In this document: piece after piece, positions 33,304-44,722 of the stretch
Layout: each line of letters opens with the position of its first letter
Numbering within the stretch: the stretch's first letter is position 1
Source of the DNA: Exobasidium rhododendri
Lineage: Eukaryota; Basidiomycota; Exobasidiomycetes; Exobasidiales; Exobasidiaceae
DNA length: 64,000 nucleotides
Assembly (NCBI GenBank): GCA_026210745.1
Contig: CP110632.1
Coordinates: 1,178,001-1,242,000 of the forward strand
Reading direction: 5' to 3'
Position numbers and translations under genes: made by a program
Notes under the pieces: model-generated
Told to the model about the DNA's origin: nothing
What the model saw: only the letters and a program-made list of their open reading frames with translations
Databases searched by the model: none

Positions 33304-36300
33304 ATGCCTCTCGAACAATTGAGTCCGTCTATTCACCTCCATCGAGTAACAGAGAAAGGAGCAGAGAATTACCGTTTCTCGCCGCATCTTGTTCAGAATG
33401 ACGAGGATGACGAGATACGGGAGGCCTTCGAGGAAGACGAAACCATCAGACCAACACGCTTGGAGAACATGAATCTGCTGAAGCTGGGAGGTGTAGGAGG
33501 TGTGACTAGATCAGGTAGCTGGGGCCGGAATCAAACAAACTTTCGCGACACCTTTGCAAAGCCTTTACCTGAGACACCAATGGAGGATGAGAAGGATGAA
33601 ATGGCGCAACTGGCCACCGACAGAGGCTCGCCTTCATCACTGACCAAACAGATGATGGTTGGAAGAGCGCGGTCGATCGATACTCCGCTTCCTCCTTCGA
33701 AAGTTGATACGCAGCATTTCCGAACCTGCTCTTCCGATGAACCGTCATCCTCTAGCCGAACGTCGATTTCATCCTACTCTGCTGCCGCCTTCAGCTTGCG
33801 TTCACTCTCCAATCGCAACTCAGTCAGCTCAACGACAAGTTCAAATGCTTCCTGTTCTCGATCGTCACCCACTGCTGCCTCCGAGGACGAATCAACAGCG
33901 ACCAATACTAGCAATCGAGTCAGTCAGATATTGTCCGACACGATATCGGATTCAATCCTTGTCGAATCGCCGATTCAGCCGCACTTGGATGACACTATGG
34001 CTGAAGACGATGCCAGCTGGGCAGATAGGAATGTCGTCGAACGGATTGGACCAGGTGTGAGTCGAATTCGGTCCATAGGTAGAGCGGGAGAAGGGTCGAT
34101 ACAGCTCGACGTTGAAGACGCTCAAGAAGCCATAACGTATGCGTCGTCAGAGACGCTTTCGAAGGAGCAATCGCAGAGGCTGGATCTTTCCCAATCTTTA
34201 GACATTCCGGTGATCGCCACACTTAGTCAGAGTCAGTCCACATCATCTTCCCCCAATTCCCTTTCTCAACAGATGAACTCTCTCACGCTATCGGCCGCGG
34301 CTAAGTCTCCCATGATGGAGGCGTCTGATTCTGCGTCTACATCCACTTTTGTACCACCTACACCTAGAAGGCACACTGGAGCTTTTGCTTTAAGGAGTCT
34401 GTCCGCCCTTTCCCAATCTGGAGGAGCTTATGGAACATTCTCTGGAGGAGGAGGAGGTAGAGCAGCAGCTCGAGAATCAGCAAAGAACACTACACTATCA
34501 TACGAAAATGCTCCTTTCAGCGAATTAGAGGCTCGACGGGCTATAGCCCAAAGTTCACCAACGAGGAGGCCTGCTTTTACCTCGACTGCATCACAACCGT
34601 CAACGCCGATCTTATTTCGTGGCTTTGCAAGTAGTCAGATGAGAGCATTGAACATGAGCAGCAGCGATAGCATCATTGCAGGCGATCGAAGAGTGCCTGG
34701 CGAGCAGAAGAATCTCACGCCGATCTTCCTCTCATCGGCCACGGCGGACGGTCACTCGACAGTGAAGAAGTCTACTTCGCCGGTTGGATCTAGCTTTCGA
34801 GACGAGAACGGCAAGGAGTCTAGTGTTTCGCCCTTGCTGATCGATGGAGATAGAAGAGGCAAAGTCCCCCGTTCACCCCCGTCACCCTTTAGCATGGAAG
34901 ATGCAAGCGTGCCGCAGTCTGCCTTCGTCACGACTTCAAATGCATCGGTCTCTGGTCCAGGAACTAGCAAGGAACAGGCTGACGATAATGCGAAGGGCAT
35001 TCGGCCGATTCTGACACACTCAGCTTCCGGCACTCTGACATCGACAAACGTCCTACGAACGCCGACGACGGAGGAATGGAGTAGATTTCTAGCGAAGCAG
35101 GGTTTGGACCCTGCCGTGGTGGCTTCAAACACCTCGATCCGACTGAGGACAAGCACGGGTAGAAGTGTGGCATCACAAAGAAGACAACTAAGTGATCGAG
35201 TACTGACTAGTCTCACCTTGGCGCCCGCTACGACTCTTGATGCTGCTGCTGCTGCTGCCCTTTCGGCTTCTGCGTCAGCTTCGGCTTCGGCTTCGACCTT
35301 TGTAAGGCCAGAGAAGGAGACGGTCGTTGAAAGAAACGCAAATCCTGTCGGTGTGGAAGTCGATTCGGACGGTTCTGAAGATTCAGACGAAGAAGCACTC
35401 ATGGACAGCCTTCGAAAGATGGGCTTGACACAAGGAGAGCACAACAAAGCTTCCTCTTTCCTCCTTGAAGCTGACGAGTACAACAAAGCTCAAAAGAAAT
35501 ACAGGCGAGAGGGAGATGACGAGGAAGAACAAGGCAGTGATGGCGGAGAAGGGGGAGAAGATAGCAGTTCAGACGAGCGAATGCAAGCGCTCCATGAAGC
35601 CATCTCTAGACCGCCGTCTCGTCGTGGATCTCCTACCCTTTCCAATCTGTCGTTCTTGGGCTTCCAGGAAGCAGACACCGAAACACAAGGAGACACGGTG
35701 AAGAGGAGTTTTCAGCGACCAAGTCGCGATCTAGCGGCAGCCGTCGAGGGTTATCCTTTGCCCCCGCTCGGAGAGAGGAGAAAGATTGACGATTTCGTCA
35801 TTGTGTCTGATATTGGAAGAGGTGCCTATGGATTAGTCAAGAGAGTTCGATTGAAAGATCAGGTCACAGGTGTTGGTGTTGGCAAAGAATTCTGCATCAA
35901 GTACATTATCAAGAGTCGGATCTTGGCCGATTGCTGGCGAAGGCATAAGATCTTGGGGCCCATTCCTATTGAAATACACGTCCTGGATCAACTGCGACGT
36001 CTGCCGTACAAGTCTCCCGTTGAATTGCCGCCTTGGAGTGTAGAGCAATTACTGCACCTCGATATGATGTCAAGCGACGGTAGTGTCGGCCACCCTTCGT
36101 TGTGCAAGATGCTGGACTTCTTTGAAGATCGAGAATTCTATTACATGGTCATGCCTTGCTTTGGTCAAGGACAGGACCTGTTCGACCATGTTGAGTCACA
36201 ACCGCATGGTCTCTCCTCGTTGCAAGTACGATGTATCTTTGGTCAGATTGCAGATGGGCTGCGTTTCTTGCATCAGAACAACATAGTTCATCGAGATGTC

Positions 36301-36903
36301 AAAGATGAGAATGTGATCTTGGATGGAAAGGGGCACGTTCAAATTATCGACTTTGGCAGTGCAGCTCATGTGAACAAGAACGGTCGACTGTTTGACACCT
36401 TTAGTGGTACGCTGGATTATGCTGCTGCTGAGATACTCAAGGGCGAAAAGTACGGAGGCAAGGAGCAAGACGTGTGGGCGCTTGGTGTGGTGGGATACGT
36501 ACTCTTATGCGGTGATTGTCCATTTTGGAACGGAGAAGAAGCCATTCAAGGGCTGCACGTCGATACAAGAGCTCATCATGTCCTCCGAGAACGCTGTCAG
36601 CCGCTCAAAAATGACTCCGGCAATTCGCCCTCCTTGTGCGTGGAAGGTGAAGACTTGGACGAAGAAGAAGAGAAGAGTAGACCGTCAGAAGAGATGGCAA
36701 AGAGGACTTCCGATCTGCTTGGCCAACTGGATGGGGGTGGCAAGATCAAGGATGCCGTCAATCTGATTGAATGTTGCTTGGAAATTGAAGCAAGTATGCG
36801 ACCATCGATGGACATGATCTGTCAGCACCGGTTCTTGGTCGGCGATAGCGGTTGGTACGGTCATTTGGGTTGGCGTAATTGGTCTACCAGACAGGAGCTG
36901 TGA
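33304..36903 (+). CDS. PAS-kinase-like Ser/Thr protein kinase with long disordered N-terminus
   Basis: A 1199-aa intronless frame. Residues 1 to about 815 are Ser/Thr-rich with no recognisable PAS domain. The C-terminal kinase domain has a glycine loop (IGRGAYGLVKRV), the Lys in EFCIKYIIKS, VHRDVKDENVIL and IDFGSAAHV. The stretch GPIPIEIHVLDQLRR followed by HPSLCKMLDFFEDREFYYMV is the pattern of the PASK/Psk group (fungal Ppk6-like). The usual APE motif reads AAE (GTLDYAAAEILKG), and the subdomain after it has an acidic insertion (EGEDLDEEEEKSRPSEE). PAS kinases link nutrient state to carbohydrate storage and translation. The kinase call is firm; the subfamily is inferred. Confidence 0.82.
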   Translation: MPLEQLSPSIHLHRVTEKGAENYRFSPHLVQNDEDDEIREAFEEDETIRPTRLENMNLLKLGGVGGVTRSGSWGRNQTNFRDTFAKPLPETPMEDEKDEMAQLATDRGSPSSLTKQMMVGRARSIDTPLPPSKVDTQHFRTCSSDEPSSSSRTSISSYSAAAFSLRSLSNRNSVSSTTSSNASCSRSSPTAASEDESTATNTSNRVSQILSDTISDSILVESPIQPHLDDTMAEDDASWADRNVVERIGPGVSRIRSIGRAGEGSIQLDVEDAQEAITYASSETLSKEQSQRLDLSQSLDIPVIATLSQSQSTSSSPNSLSQQMNSLTLSAAAKSPMMEASDSASTSTFVPPTPRRHTGAFALRSLSALSQSGGAYGTFSGGGGGRAAARESAKNTTLSYENAPFSELEARRAIAQSSPTRRPAFTSTASQPSTPILFRGFASSQMRALNMSSSDSIIAGDRRVPGEQKNLTPIFLSSATADGHSTVKKSTSPVGSSFRDENGKESSVSPLLIDGDRRGKVPRSPPSPFSMEDASVPQSAFVTTSNASVSGPGTSKEQADDNAKGIRPILTHSASGTLTSTNVLRTPTTEEWSRFLAKQGLDPAVVASNTSIRLRTSTGRSVASQRRQLSDRVLTSLTLAPATTLDAAAAAALSASASASASASTFVRPEKETVVERNANPVGVEVDSDGSEDSDEEALMDSLRKMGLTQGEHNKASSFLLEADEYNKAQKKYRREGDDEEEQGSDGGEGGEDSSSDERMQALHEAISRPPSRRGSPTLSNLSFLGFQEADTETQGDTVKRSFQRPSRDLAAAVEGYPLPPLGERRKIDDFVIVSDIGRGAYGLVKRVRLKDQVTGVGVGKEFCIKYIIKSRILADCWRRHKILGPIPIEIHVLDQLRRLPYKSPVELPPWSVEQLLHLDMMSSDGSVGHPSLCKMLDFFEDREFYYMVMPCFGQGQDLFDHVESQPHGLSSLQVRCIFGQIADGLRFLHQNNIVHRDVKDENVILDGKGHVQIIDFGSAAHVNKNGRLFDTFSGTLDYAAAEILKGEKYGGKEQDVWALGVVGYVLLCGDCPFWNGEEAIQGLHVDTRAHHVLRERCQPLKNDSGNSPSLCVEGEDLDEEEEKSRPSEEMAKRTSDLLGQLDGGGKIKDAVNLIECCLEIEASMRPSMDMICQHRFLVGDSGWYGHLGWRNWSTRQEL

Positions 36904-37585
36904 TGCCTTAGCTATTCGTCCTTCATTCTTGTCACTATTGTAATTTTCTTGTCCCTCGAAGCGTAGTCTCAGTCTTGCCGCTTGTCTAACTCTATCTTCC
37001 CATTACACCCCCCCCCTCCCGCCCTTTCTTTACTTCTCTTCTTCGTCTGATATTATGTAAAAATAAGCATACTATCGTCAGTAGTCGCAACTCTGTACAC
37101 TTGTAATAAACATAGCACTAACGAACACGGTGTCGACTTCCATCAACACTGCGGTGCAGCTGTCTGAGGGGGGGAGGCGAGAAAGGTCGTTAATCACGGC
37201 GTATATTGCACATCGCCTGTTGGGACGTGTTGGGCGTAAGAGGCCAAGGTGCAGCGTAGCATGGGGTGAACATGCGGCACTTGCGCCCGACGAGGACGCC
37301 TGCTAGTGATAGCAAAGTGGAATTGGAGACGAAAGGTGTATACTCAAATTATTCACCAGAGATAGAGAGAATGGGCACCTTCGAAGCTGATACTACTGTG
37401 AGTAAGGCGGGGACTGGCGTAGGTGTGTCCGATTTCACTTGCCCTCTTTTCTGAATTGTGACGGCAAGGAGCGGTCACTATCCTGGACTTCGTTCCATAC
37501 TACTATACTCTGCCTACTCGCACCATATCTTTTCTTCCCTCCTTATTTGCTTCTTGCTGGCCAGGATAGAAGGAGATTAGGAAGC
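36904..37585. other. Intergenic, 680 nt
   Basis: C-rich run near 37008-37022. A donor-like GTGAGTAAGG at 37397 could belong to a leader intron of the permease gene. No separate gene is supported. Confidence 0.4.
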
Positions 37586-40258
37586 ATGGAAGGAAGCAAT
37601 ATCGACATACCTCTAGAAGAGAGAAGCACTCTGAATTTTTGTGTCGGCATTACACCTGCCTCAGCTACGAATGTTGCCCCTGGTGCTTCCACGTCTCGCA
37701 AATCAGCTGAACCAAAGCCCGCTGCCAACAGCAAGACCTTCTCCCCACGCCGTTCCTCCTCCTCTTCGTTGTCCTCCTCTTCCTCGACAGTATACGAAGA
37801 GCACTTCATCGTGGAGACACTCGATCAGGGCGTCTATGGCTTCGATCCAGGTGTAAAGAACGAATTGGGTCAAGAAAAAGACGAGTTGCTGAAGCCGAAA
37901 CTCAAGGCCCGTCATGTGGTGATGATCAGTCTAGGAGGCGTGGTCGGGACCGGTCTATTTCTAGGTGAGGACAACGAAGTGTGCTGATCTCCTTGTATGA
38001 TAGCACTTAGTCACGCTCCTCCGCATATGTGTAGGGACCGCTGAATCGCTCAAGCTGGGAGGGCCATTGGGTTTGGTCCTGGCTTATCTTGTCGTGGCGA
38101 CTATCTGCTAGTGAGTATGGTGTGGTATCGTATTGATTTGAAGCGGTACTGTGGCCTCAACCTTTCCCTCATCCCCTTCCTCGTCAGCTCCGTCATGCAA
38201 TGTCTGGGAGAGGCAAGTATGCGGAGAGGAGGGCAGGCCAGGTCCTACATCTGACGCTAGTCTTGTCCTTATCCCTTCTTACCCCCTCCAGATGATCTGC
38301 TATCTACCCTTGCCGGGAGGTCTAATTCAACTTGCTGAGAGGTTTGTCGGCCCCTCCCTGTCATTCGCACTAGGTGAGGAAGAGGGCAGAAGCTACGCTC
38401 AACGATCTGTGAGGAAACTTTGTCATTAATACTGAGCTGTCCTGCACAACCAGGCTGGACCATCTTCTACAATTGGCTGATCGTCTTGCCTGCTGAGATC
38501 TCTGCGGCGACGATCCTAGTAGGTTACTGGGATCAAACGACGAATCCGGCAATTTACATCACTGCCGCCATCTTCATCATCACCGTCATAAACTTACTAG
38601 GAGCGAAAAGCTTCGGAGAGACGGAATTCTGGTTGACAAGTCTGAAGGTTTTGTGCATTTCATGTCTTTTGATTCTTTCCGTCTTGCTCATGGCAGGTGT
38701 CGGCAACGAAGGTGTGATTGGATTTCGCTATTGGAAGGCTCCTTGGACTCTTTTCAACCAATATCCCTTAGACAGTAATAGAAAGAACGGTGCCTTTGTT
38801 CATGGCCCACTAGGCAGATTCCTAGGATTCTGGAGCGTCTTGCTCCGGGCATCCTTCTCCTTCCAAGGTTCAGAGATCATCGGAGTGATTGCCGGTGAAA
38901 CGAAAGATCCAAGAAAGATTCTGCCCATCTGCATCAAGAGTATCTGGATTCGAGTGTTGGTATTCTACGTCATGGGTACCTTGGCAATTAGTCTAGTCTG
39001 TCCAAGCAACGACATCAACCTGAGCTACGACGAGAATACAGCAGTACGAAGCCCATTCGTGATTGCTATTCATCATGCTGGCATACGTGGCTTGGCTTCT
39101 TTGATAGTGAGTGTCCACGGTGGTAAGGATGCAGAGGAAGGCAGGAGCATGCTCAAACGCCCAAGAGAAATCCCATCATTTCCCGCAGAACGCAGTCCTC
39201 ATCACCAGCGCTCTCTCCGCTGGCAGCTCAAATTTGTACACTTCCTCTAGAGCTTTGTACGCCTTGTCTTTGACGAGAAGAGCGCCTCGGATCTTTTGCA
39301 AGACCACCACGAACGGCCTGCCACTGCCTTCCATTTGTGAGTGACACACTGAGCGCGGTGGTGGTAGTGGACCATTATCAGGATCGTGCGTTATGGCCTA
39401 ACAAGGGACAGTATGCTACACTTGTAGTGGTGGGCATCCTCTTCTCCTGCCTAGCCTACCTGTGTCTTCAGGAGTCTACTAATCAAATCTTCGAGTATTT
39501 CCTAAAGTAAGTTCCACGTCTGAGGCAGCTAGATGACGCCTCTCTTGCTCAAAGTCTGACCGGTCGACACAGTATGACAAGTGTGGCTGGAATGTCTACT
39601 TGGGCTTGCATCTGCTTCACTTACATCCGTTTTAGAAAGGGCTTTCGCCATCAGAAGCTAGAGTGAGTGGGCGGCTCTGTGTGAGCTTGTGAATGGGAAA
39701 TGGCTCAGTCCTTTGATGCACAATTTCACCTCCTACAGCCCAAAAGCGCTGCCATATCGAAGTTGGGGTCAGCCTTTTTTGGCATGGTATGGACTGATAT
39801 GGAGTATCCTCATCATTCTGTAAGAGCCGTGTCGCTGTCTCAAAAGTGTGTGTGAAGTGCTGCGCTGACGTTCGTTGCCCAACGACCTCTTCGTGCCAGC
39901 TTCAATGGCTGGGCAGTCTTTCTGCCTAACCGCTGGCATTGGCAGACATTCGCTTCAAGCTACGTCGGCATCCCTCTCTTTCTGATCGCTCTGTGCGTGG
40001 GCCGATATCTCTCTGGCCAAGGTCTCGTTCGTTGTTGCGTTATGGACTTCACCAGCGGATTGTCCCTGCTCGTTGAGCAAGAAAGTGAGTCTCTTGGCGC
40101 ATTTGTCTGAATCCACCATTATTGGTAATTTGTACAAGTGAAGGATGACGAACGACACTGACGTATGCCTTGCCTCCCCCCATCTTTGGCCGAACGCAGC
40201 AGCCGACGACCCTGCACCGACCTCATGGTCGAGGAGATTCTTCAACTTTGTGGCTTGA
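37586..40258 (+). CDS. Amino-acid permease (APC/YAT family)
   Basis: A plasma-membrane proton/amino-acid symporter. Eleven exons join in phase: 37586-37964, 38035-38110, 38188-38212, 38292-38373, 38454-39106, 39189-39336, 39428-39506, 39573-39662, 39739-39819, 39900-40084 and 40200-40258, giving about 618 aa. The N-terminal tail is Ser-rich. TM1 follows the family motif HVVMISLGGVVGTGLFLG. Others visible are CLGEMICYLPLPGG (signature), ASFSFQGSEIIGVIAGETKD and NAVLITSALSAGSSNLYTSS. About 12 hydrophobic segments are present. Exon 3 is only 25 nt, and the intron after it uses a GC donor (GAG then GCAAGT). Substrate is unknown. The final residues FFNFVA resemble sorting tails of related permeases. 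Confidence 0.9.
38213..38291 (+). other. GC-AG intron
   Basis: The donor is GGAGAG/GCAAGTATG, the known GC-AG consensus, and the acceptor is CCCTCCAG/ATG. Removing it restores the conserved GEMICYLPLPGG permease signature, so it is required for function. Confidence 0.8.
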
Positions 40259-41175
40259 GAGAACAATGGCAAAATGTTGAATCTTGGAAAAAGCCACCGC
40301 GGAGTAGCGCTTAGAGTACCCGTCGAAGAGATGATTAGCCATGAACCACAGTGTAGCGCACAAACTTGCATTATTACGAAAAGATTACAAAATCAACACG
40401 TTACAAAAGACCCGAATATCTACAGTACGTTGAATAAAGTCCGCAACGCCAGTGATGCAGATTGGGCGCAACGGTACGCATCCTGACGAACAAGACAAAG
40501 AGGACAAAGAAGACAAAAGAGACACAGTATTTGTGGAACACTTTTGGTCGACAGGCGCAACATCTAAAGCTTTGATAGTTTCTGTACTTTGCCAGGCAGC
40601 TGTGAGGGCAGGGAAAATACGATGTATATAATTGTGGAGACACGATTGGGAGCAGCGGCCTTCCCAGCACTGCACCTCTCTCAGTCAGACGCTAGACGTA
40701 CACTACTTCTCCGCGGTCATTTCTTGAGGACTAGAGCCTGGGCAACCTGGTTAAATTCCTCCCCGTTTCATTTCGTCGGCTTCTCTCGGCAACTCCGGAC
40801 TGATCTTGCAGTGCAGGAGCTCAAAGAATCAAGCCCTTTGTTCGACTTGCAACTTACCCCCATCGAAACTCTATAGAGTCGTACAGAAACAGCCATACCG
40901 CGTTGCGCTGCTGCTTACTCCCAATATTATTACTATTCCTGCATCTCTAAGCATTTCTGTAGAACCTGTTCGACTACAAAGGGAAAGCCCCAAAATTGGC
41001 AAGCGAGGATCCAATCTTCCCTTTCTCTAGGGAGCTCGCTGAAATCTCTTGTTCCCTCTATTTATCCCCCACTTCTCAAGAAGAGCTTCCAGAGACATTG
41101 CAAGGCAGTCTTTCTCTCTCAATTCTTGACAAGCATCAAGCATCTCCCCAACGGAAACACGAGAGATCATTTCGG
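40259..41175. other. Intergenic, 920 nt
   Basis: Between two plus-strand genes. TATATAATT occurs near 40623. The frame of the next gene is open upstream of its ATG but has no earlier ATG. No gene is supported. Confidence 0.4.
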
Positions 41176-42902
41176 ATGGCTAGTGTTCTTGGACCTGCTC
41201 AAAGTAGCAGACAACGTTCTCAGATCTCCCCCAGTCTCCACCAGCGAGCAACGAGGTCTCCCACAACAGCACCGGCTTCTCCCTTTGACCCTTTGTCCTC
41301 TCGGTCTGGTTCCACCTCTCCCATCGACTTTTTGTTCAAGAGACAGCCATCGCTGAGACGATCTACATCCACCAAGTTCAACACGACCAGAGAATCATCA
41401 ACAGGACCGGAATCGCCAAGGACTTTTGATCTTCTCCGTCGTCGTCGATCTAGAAGCAAGTCCACGTCTTCTTGTGTTTGTGATGCAGACCCAAATCTCA
41501 GTTCACGCCCTCTCAACCTGGAAGTGCGAAAGCCGAGCCCTAGAAGGCAAGAGGACGAAGGCCTCACGCGATTGTTCCGTTCGAAAGATGACACTGAGAT
41601 TGTGAAGTCAAAGGGCCAGCCTGCTGTTCACTTTCGTCCCATCCCCTTTGAGGTCAAGGCTGAATTTGACAGCTTCTTCGGTCATACAAAGGGACAAAAG
41701 CGAGAGTTGGCCTTGCGAATAAAGGGCGATGATGGTCATCTATGGTACGATCGAATTGGTGAGTACTGTGGCTGTAAATTAGGGCCTTGCTGTTCACTCA
41801 TTTTGCTTCCCTTTCCTTGCCGCCTCCCGCTTTCCTTTCTCCCGCAGAGCAAGAAGAATTCGCTCATTTACTTTCTTCAGCACCAAACACGCCTATCCTT
41901 GCATCCAGAAGATCTTCTGCTCTCCAGTCAGGCGGTCTCACTCCTGTTGATGCCTATTCCCATGGTCAAAAGCACTTCAATTCTACGCTCCAGCTCGTAC
42001 TGCCAAAGTCGCCCCACTGTCAAGATGTGGCTTCGTTCCATTACATGCCAATGTCGGATTGCTACGCAGAGAACGCTCTCGACATTTCCGAACCAAGCGC
42101 ACGTCGTCGAAAGAGGAGCAAGAGCGTGTTGTTGCGAGGCAATGTTGTCACAGATCAACAACCCCTCCAAGGCGAGCTAGAAAGCGAAGACGTTGTGGAC
42201 CGTAGTCGCGCTTTTCCTGAAAGCGACCGATCAGACATCATAATGCCAACATTTCTTCCGCTCAAGCGTCATCAAGCTAGTTCAGCGTTGTTGGACGAAG
42301 CCTTTGCCACAGCTGACAAAGACACCAGGCCAGACGAACAAACGTCTCCGAACAGTCGACTGGAGACTCGGGGAAAGAAGAGGCCTGTCAATCTTCAGTT
42401 GCACTTCAGAGATCTAGAGGAGGTAAAGGTGGCTAGTCCTCTTCGCAGGACTCGACCGAGAAGCATGGTCACTCCCCTCAGCGCAACTATGAAGAGTCTT
42501 GAGGATCCTTTCGATGACGAGAACAGCGGATCTTCCCGACCCAGAAACGCCTCCTTTGACATCACTTCCATCTCGCCAAGATCAGGTCGAACAGGCCCAT
42601 CGGGCGCAGATGTCTCCGTCTACTTGTCCCACACACCAGGTCCCAATTTATCGACGATCGAGCATCCTGTACCATCGGTCAAGAACACAAAGGCAGCCTC
42701 TATACTTGGCATGCACCCTGGAAATGAGAACTTGCTCGTTCCTGGAGGCCTCCCAACTGGATTGCACGTCTATGATGGCTTGGACATTCCTTGCCGAAGC
42801 ATTCATTTGTCCAGCGATGATGAAGATGGCGATACGTGCAAGGAGAAGAAGAGCCTATCAAGCGGAGTGAAGAAGTGGTTGAGGAGCAAGACAAGTAGCT
42901 GA
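41176..42902 (+). CDS. Arg/Ser-rich orphan protein
   Basis: Exons 41176-41758 and 41848-42902 join in phase to 545 aa (start MASVLGPAQSSRQRS). The protein is mostly basic and Ser-rich. One compact block looks constrained and spans the intron: VHFRPIPFEVKAEFDSFFGH, then GQKRELALRIKGDDGHLWYD, RIEQEEFAHLL. The rest holds motifs such as RRRRSRSKS and a C-terminal LSSGVKKWLRSKTSS. No signal peptide or membrane segment. A nuclear or cortical regulatory protein is conceivable, but I do not recognise the family. Confidence 0.65.
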
Positions 42903-43339
42903 GGTCGGTTGCATGTTCTATACCTTCTCTTGACTTTCCTTTTGTCAGACATCGACGCTTTCTCTTGTGCTCTTTCCTTTCTAGTGTATACAGACATAGC
43001 CTAGCTTTACTTCACCGACTTTTATCTCTGATTCAATATATCTACCGTCTCTATGCCTCTGTGTGTCAGTGACCCGCTGAGTCTTGCTCTGGAGAGTCCG
43101 TCAATTCGCATAAGACGACTACATGTGCGCAACGGATGATTATGTCGACCTATGTCGGGTCAGATGAAGCTCGAGGACGGCCTGCGAGCGCCTTTCCATG
43201 ATGGATGAGAGAAGGGACAGGTGGCGCGTGCGAGTGAGCAAGTGCTAACAAGATCGTACGAGAGGTTGTTTCCTTTTGTTTCAGCTTTCAGATCTCTGTA
43301 CCATCGCATTCTTCTCGCTCCAGCTTTCTGCCCGCCGTC
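42903..43339. other. Intergenic, 440 nt
   Basis: No gene seen. Pyrimidine-rich 3' flank, then a short promoter for the next gene. Confidence 0.4.
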
Positions 43340-44566
43340 ATGGAGAACCTCGTCACACAGGGCTTACTTGGCCTCGTGTTTGTGCTTTCGATCGCCCTGT
43401 GGTCGAAGTCGTCTCCCCCATCTTCGTCTTCCAAGGACGCAGATACGAAATCCTCGACAGGATCGAAGAAGAAGAACAAGAAGAAGAAGAACGGAGCGGG
43501 CAGCCATTCAGATGCGATTTCTGCCAATGCAGTGGATTCTTCTGATGCAAATGGAAGCGAGTTCGCCCCCCTCGAAAGCGTGAAGGAAAAGATCAAGCTT
43601 GCTGCAGTGGAAAATGGTGGCAGTAGTGGTGCCAATGGCGGCGACCTACATGTGAAATCGAATGGCAAAGCCGAGAAGATCAAGGGAGCGAATGGTGCTT
43701 CGAGAAAAAAGATGTCTTTGCAACATTTCAACGAAAAGACCAACGAAGAAAGAGTGCAGGAGTGGGAACGAGAGGCGAGGGGTGATGCTGGAGAGGTAGA
43801 TGCTGGAAGTGATATGATCGATAAAGAGCTCGAGCGTGAGTAGCGATGAAGGGCTGCTTGTTGTCTTCTTCACTAACGTCACGTCAATGCTTCACTCTAC
43901 CTGCAGCCGAAAAGGTGTACAAGAAAGTGGCTCGTATAGAGCGAGAAGCTGAGCCTAGGACGTTTGCATCCCCTGCAAGAGAGCAAGGCTGGGAGAATGT
44001 TGGAGGAAAAGGCAGGACTCGTTAGTCTAAGTGCCCGCTGCTCAATTGGGTCCAGCATGAAGGCTCACATTTCTATCCTCTTCTTCTTTTTCTTTTTCTC
44101 CTCAGCGAGCAGCATCGCGACCAAAGAAGTGGTAGAAGCTCCCTCTTCGAACGCTTGGGCGTCTTCCAACTCTTTCGCCGCTTTACCAGGATCTGGTGCT
44201 GATCTGCCGCGACCGACTGGCAAGACTAACAAAGCAGCTGGTACCTCGGCATCCACAGTGGCAAGCAGTGCGAACAGCCGAAATGGCTCTGGGGGTGCAG
44301 GGGGAGTGATGGACAACAGCCAGACAAAGAAGCAGAGACAGAATGCCGCAAAAGCACAGGCCAAGAAGACGGAAAAGGAGGCAATGGAAGCGGACAGACT
44401 GACCAAACTTGCCCAGCACAAGAAGCAGGTGGAAGCCGAGAGGATGAAGGACCATTATAGAAAGCAAAGCAATACTTCGAGTGTGCCCATCGCCTCCTCG
44501 GGCCCTAAAGCAAAGTCACTACCGAGGGCGACTATCAACGAAAAGGGCTCCCTGGTGTGGGACTAG
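43340..44566 (+). CDS. Membrane-anchored Lys/Ala-rich orphan protein
   Basis: Exons 43340-43835, 43907-44020 and 44106-44566 join in phase to 356 aa. An N-terminal hydrophobic segment (GLLGLVFVLSIALW) probably anchors it in a membrane with the rest cytosolic. A basic tract (KKKNKKKKNG) comes next. The C-terminal third is a long charged helix (KKQRQNAAKAQAKKTEKEAM, then AQHKKQVEAERMKDHYRKQ), likely coiled coil, ending NEKGSLVWD. Intron 2 uses a slightly weak donor (GTTAGT). An ER-ribosome or traffic role can be imagined from the topology, but nothing specific is shown. Confidence 0.65.
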
Positions 44567-44582
44567 GGATCTCCTCTACACT

Positions 44583-44602
44583 GTACTCTACACACACACA
44601 CA
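44583..44602 (+). repeat. CA microsatellite in the convergent spacer
   Basis: A short ACACAC run just after the stop at 44566, in the 156-nt spacer before the convergent methyltransferase gene. Confidence 0.5.
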
Positions 44603-44722
44603 CATCGGCCAGCGTGCCAGCAGAGCGACCTTTTCCCTCCCCAATTTGTACGATTGCAAGAAGCACACACCACCCATTCAATACTCCCCTCAATACCATC
44701 CATCTAAGATTTTCAACTTCCA

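Noticed and set aside
39189-39506. Apparent one-base frameshift in the permease between exons 6 and 7
   Set aside because: Using the acceptor at 39411 breaks the frame, but the acceptor TTGTAG at 39427 restores it. It also gives the segment GLPLPSILVGILFSCLAYL the length expected for the family. The gene is intact.
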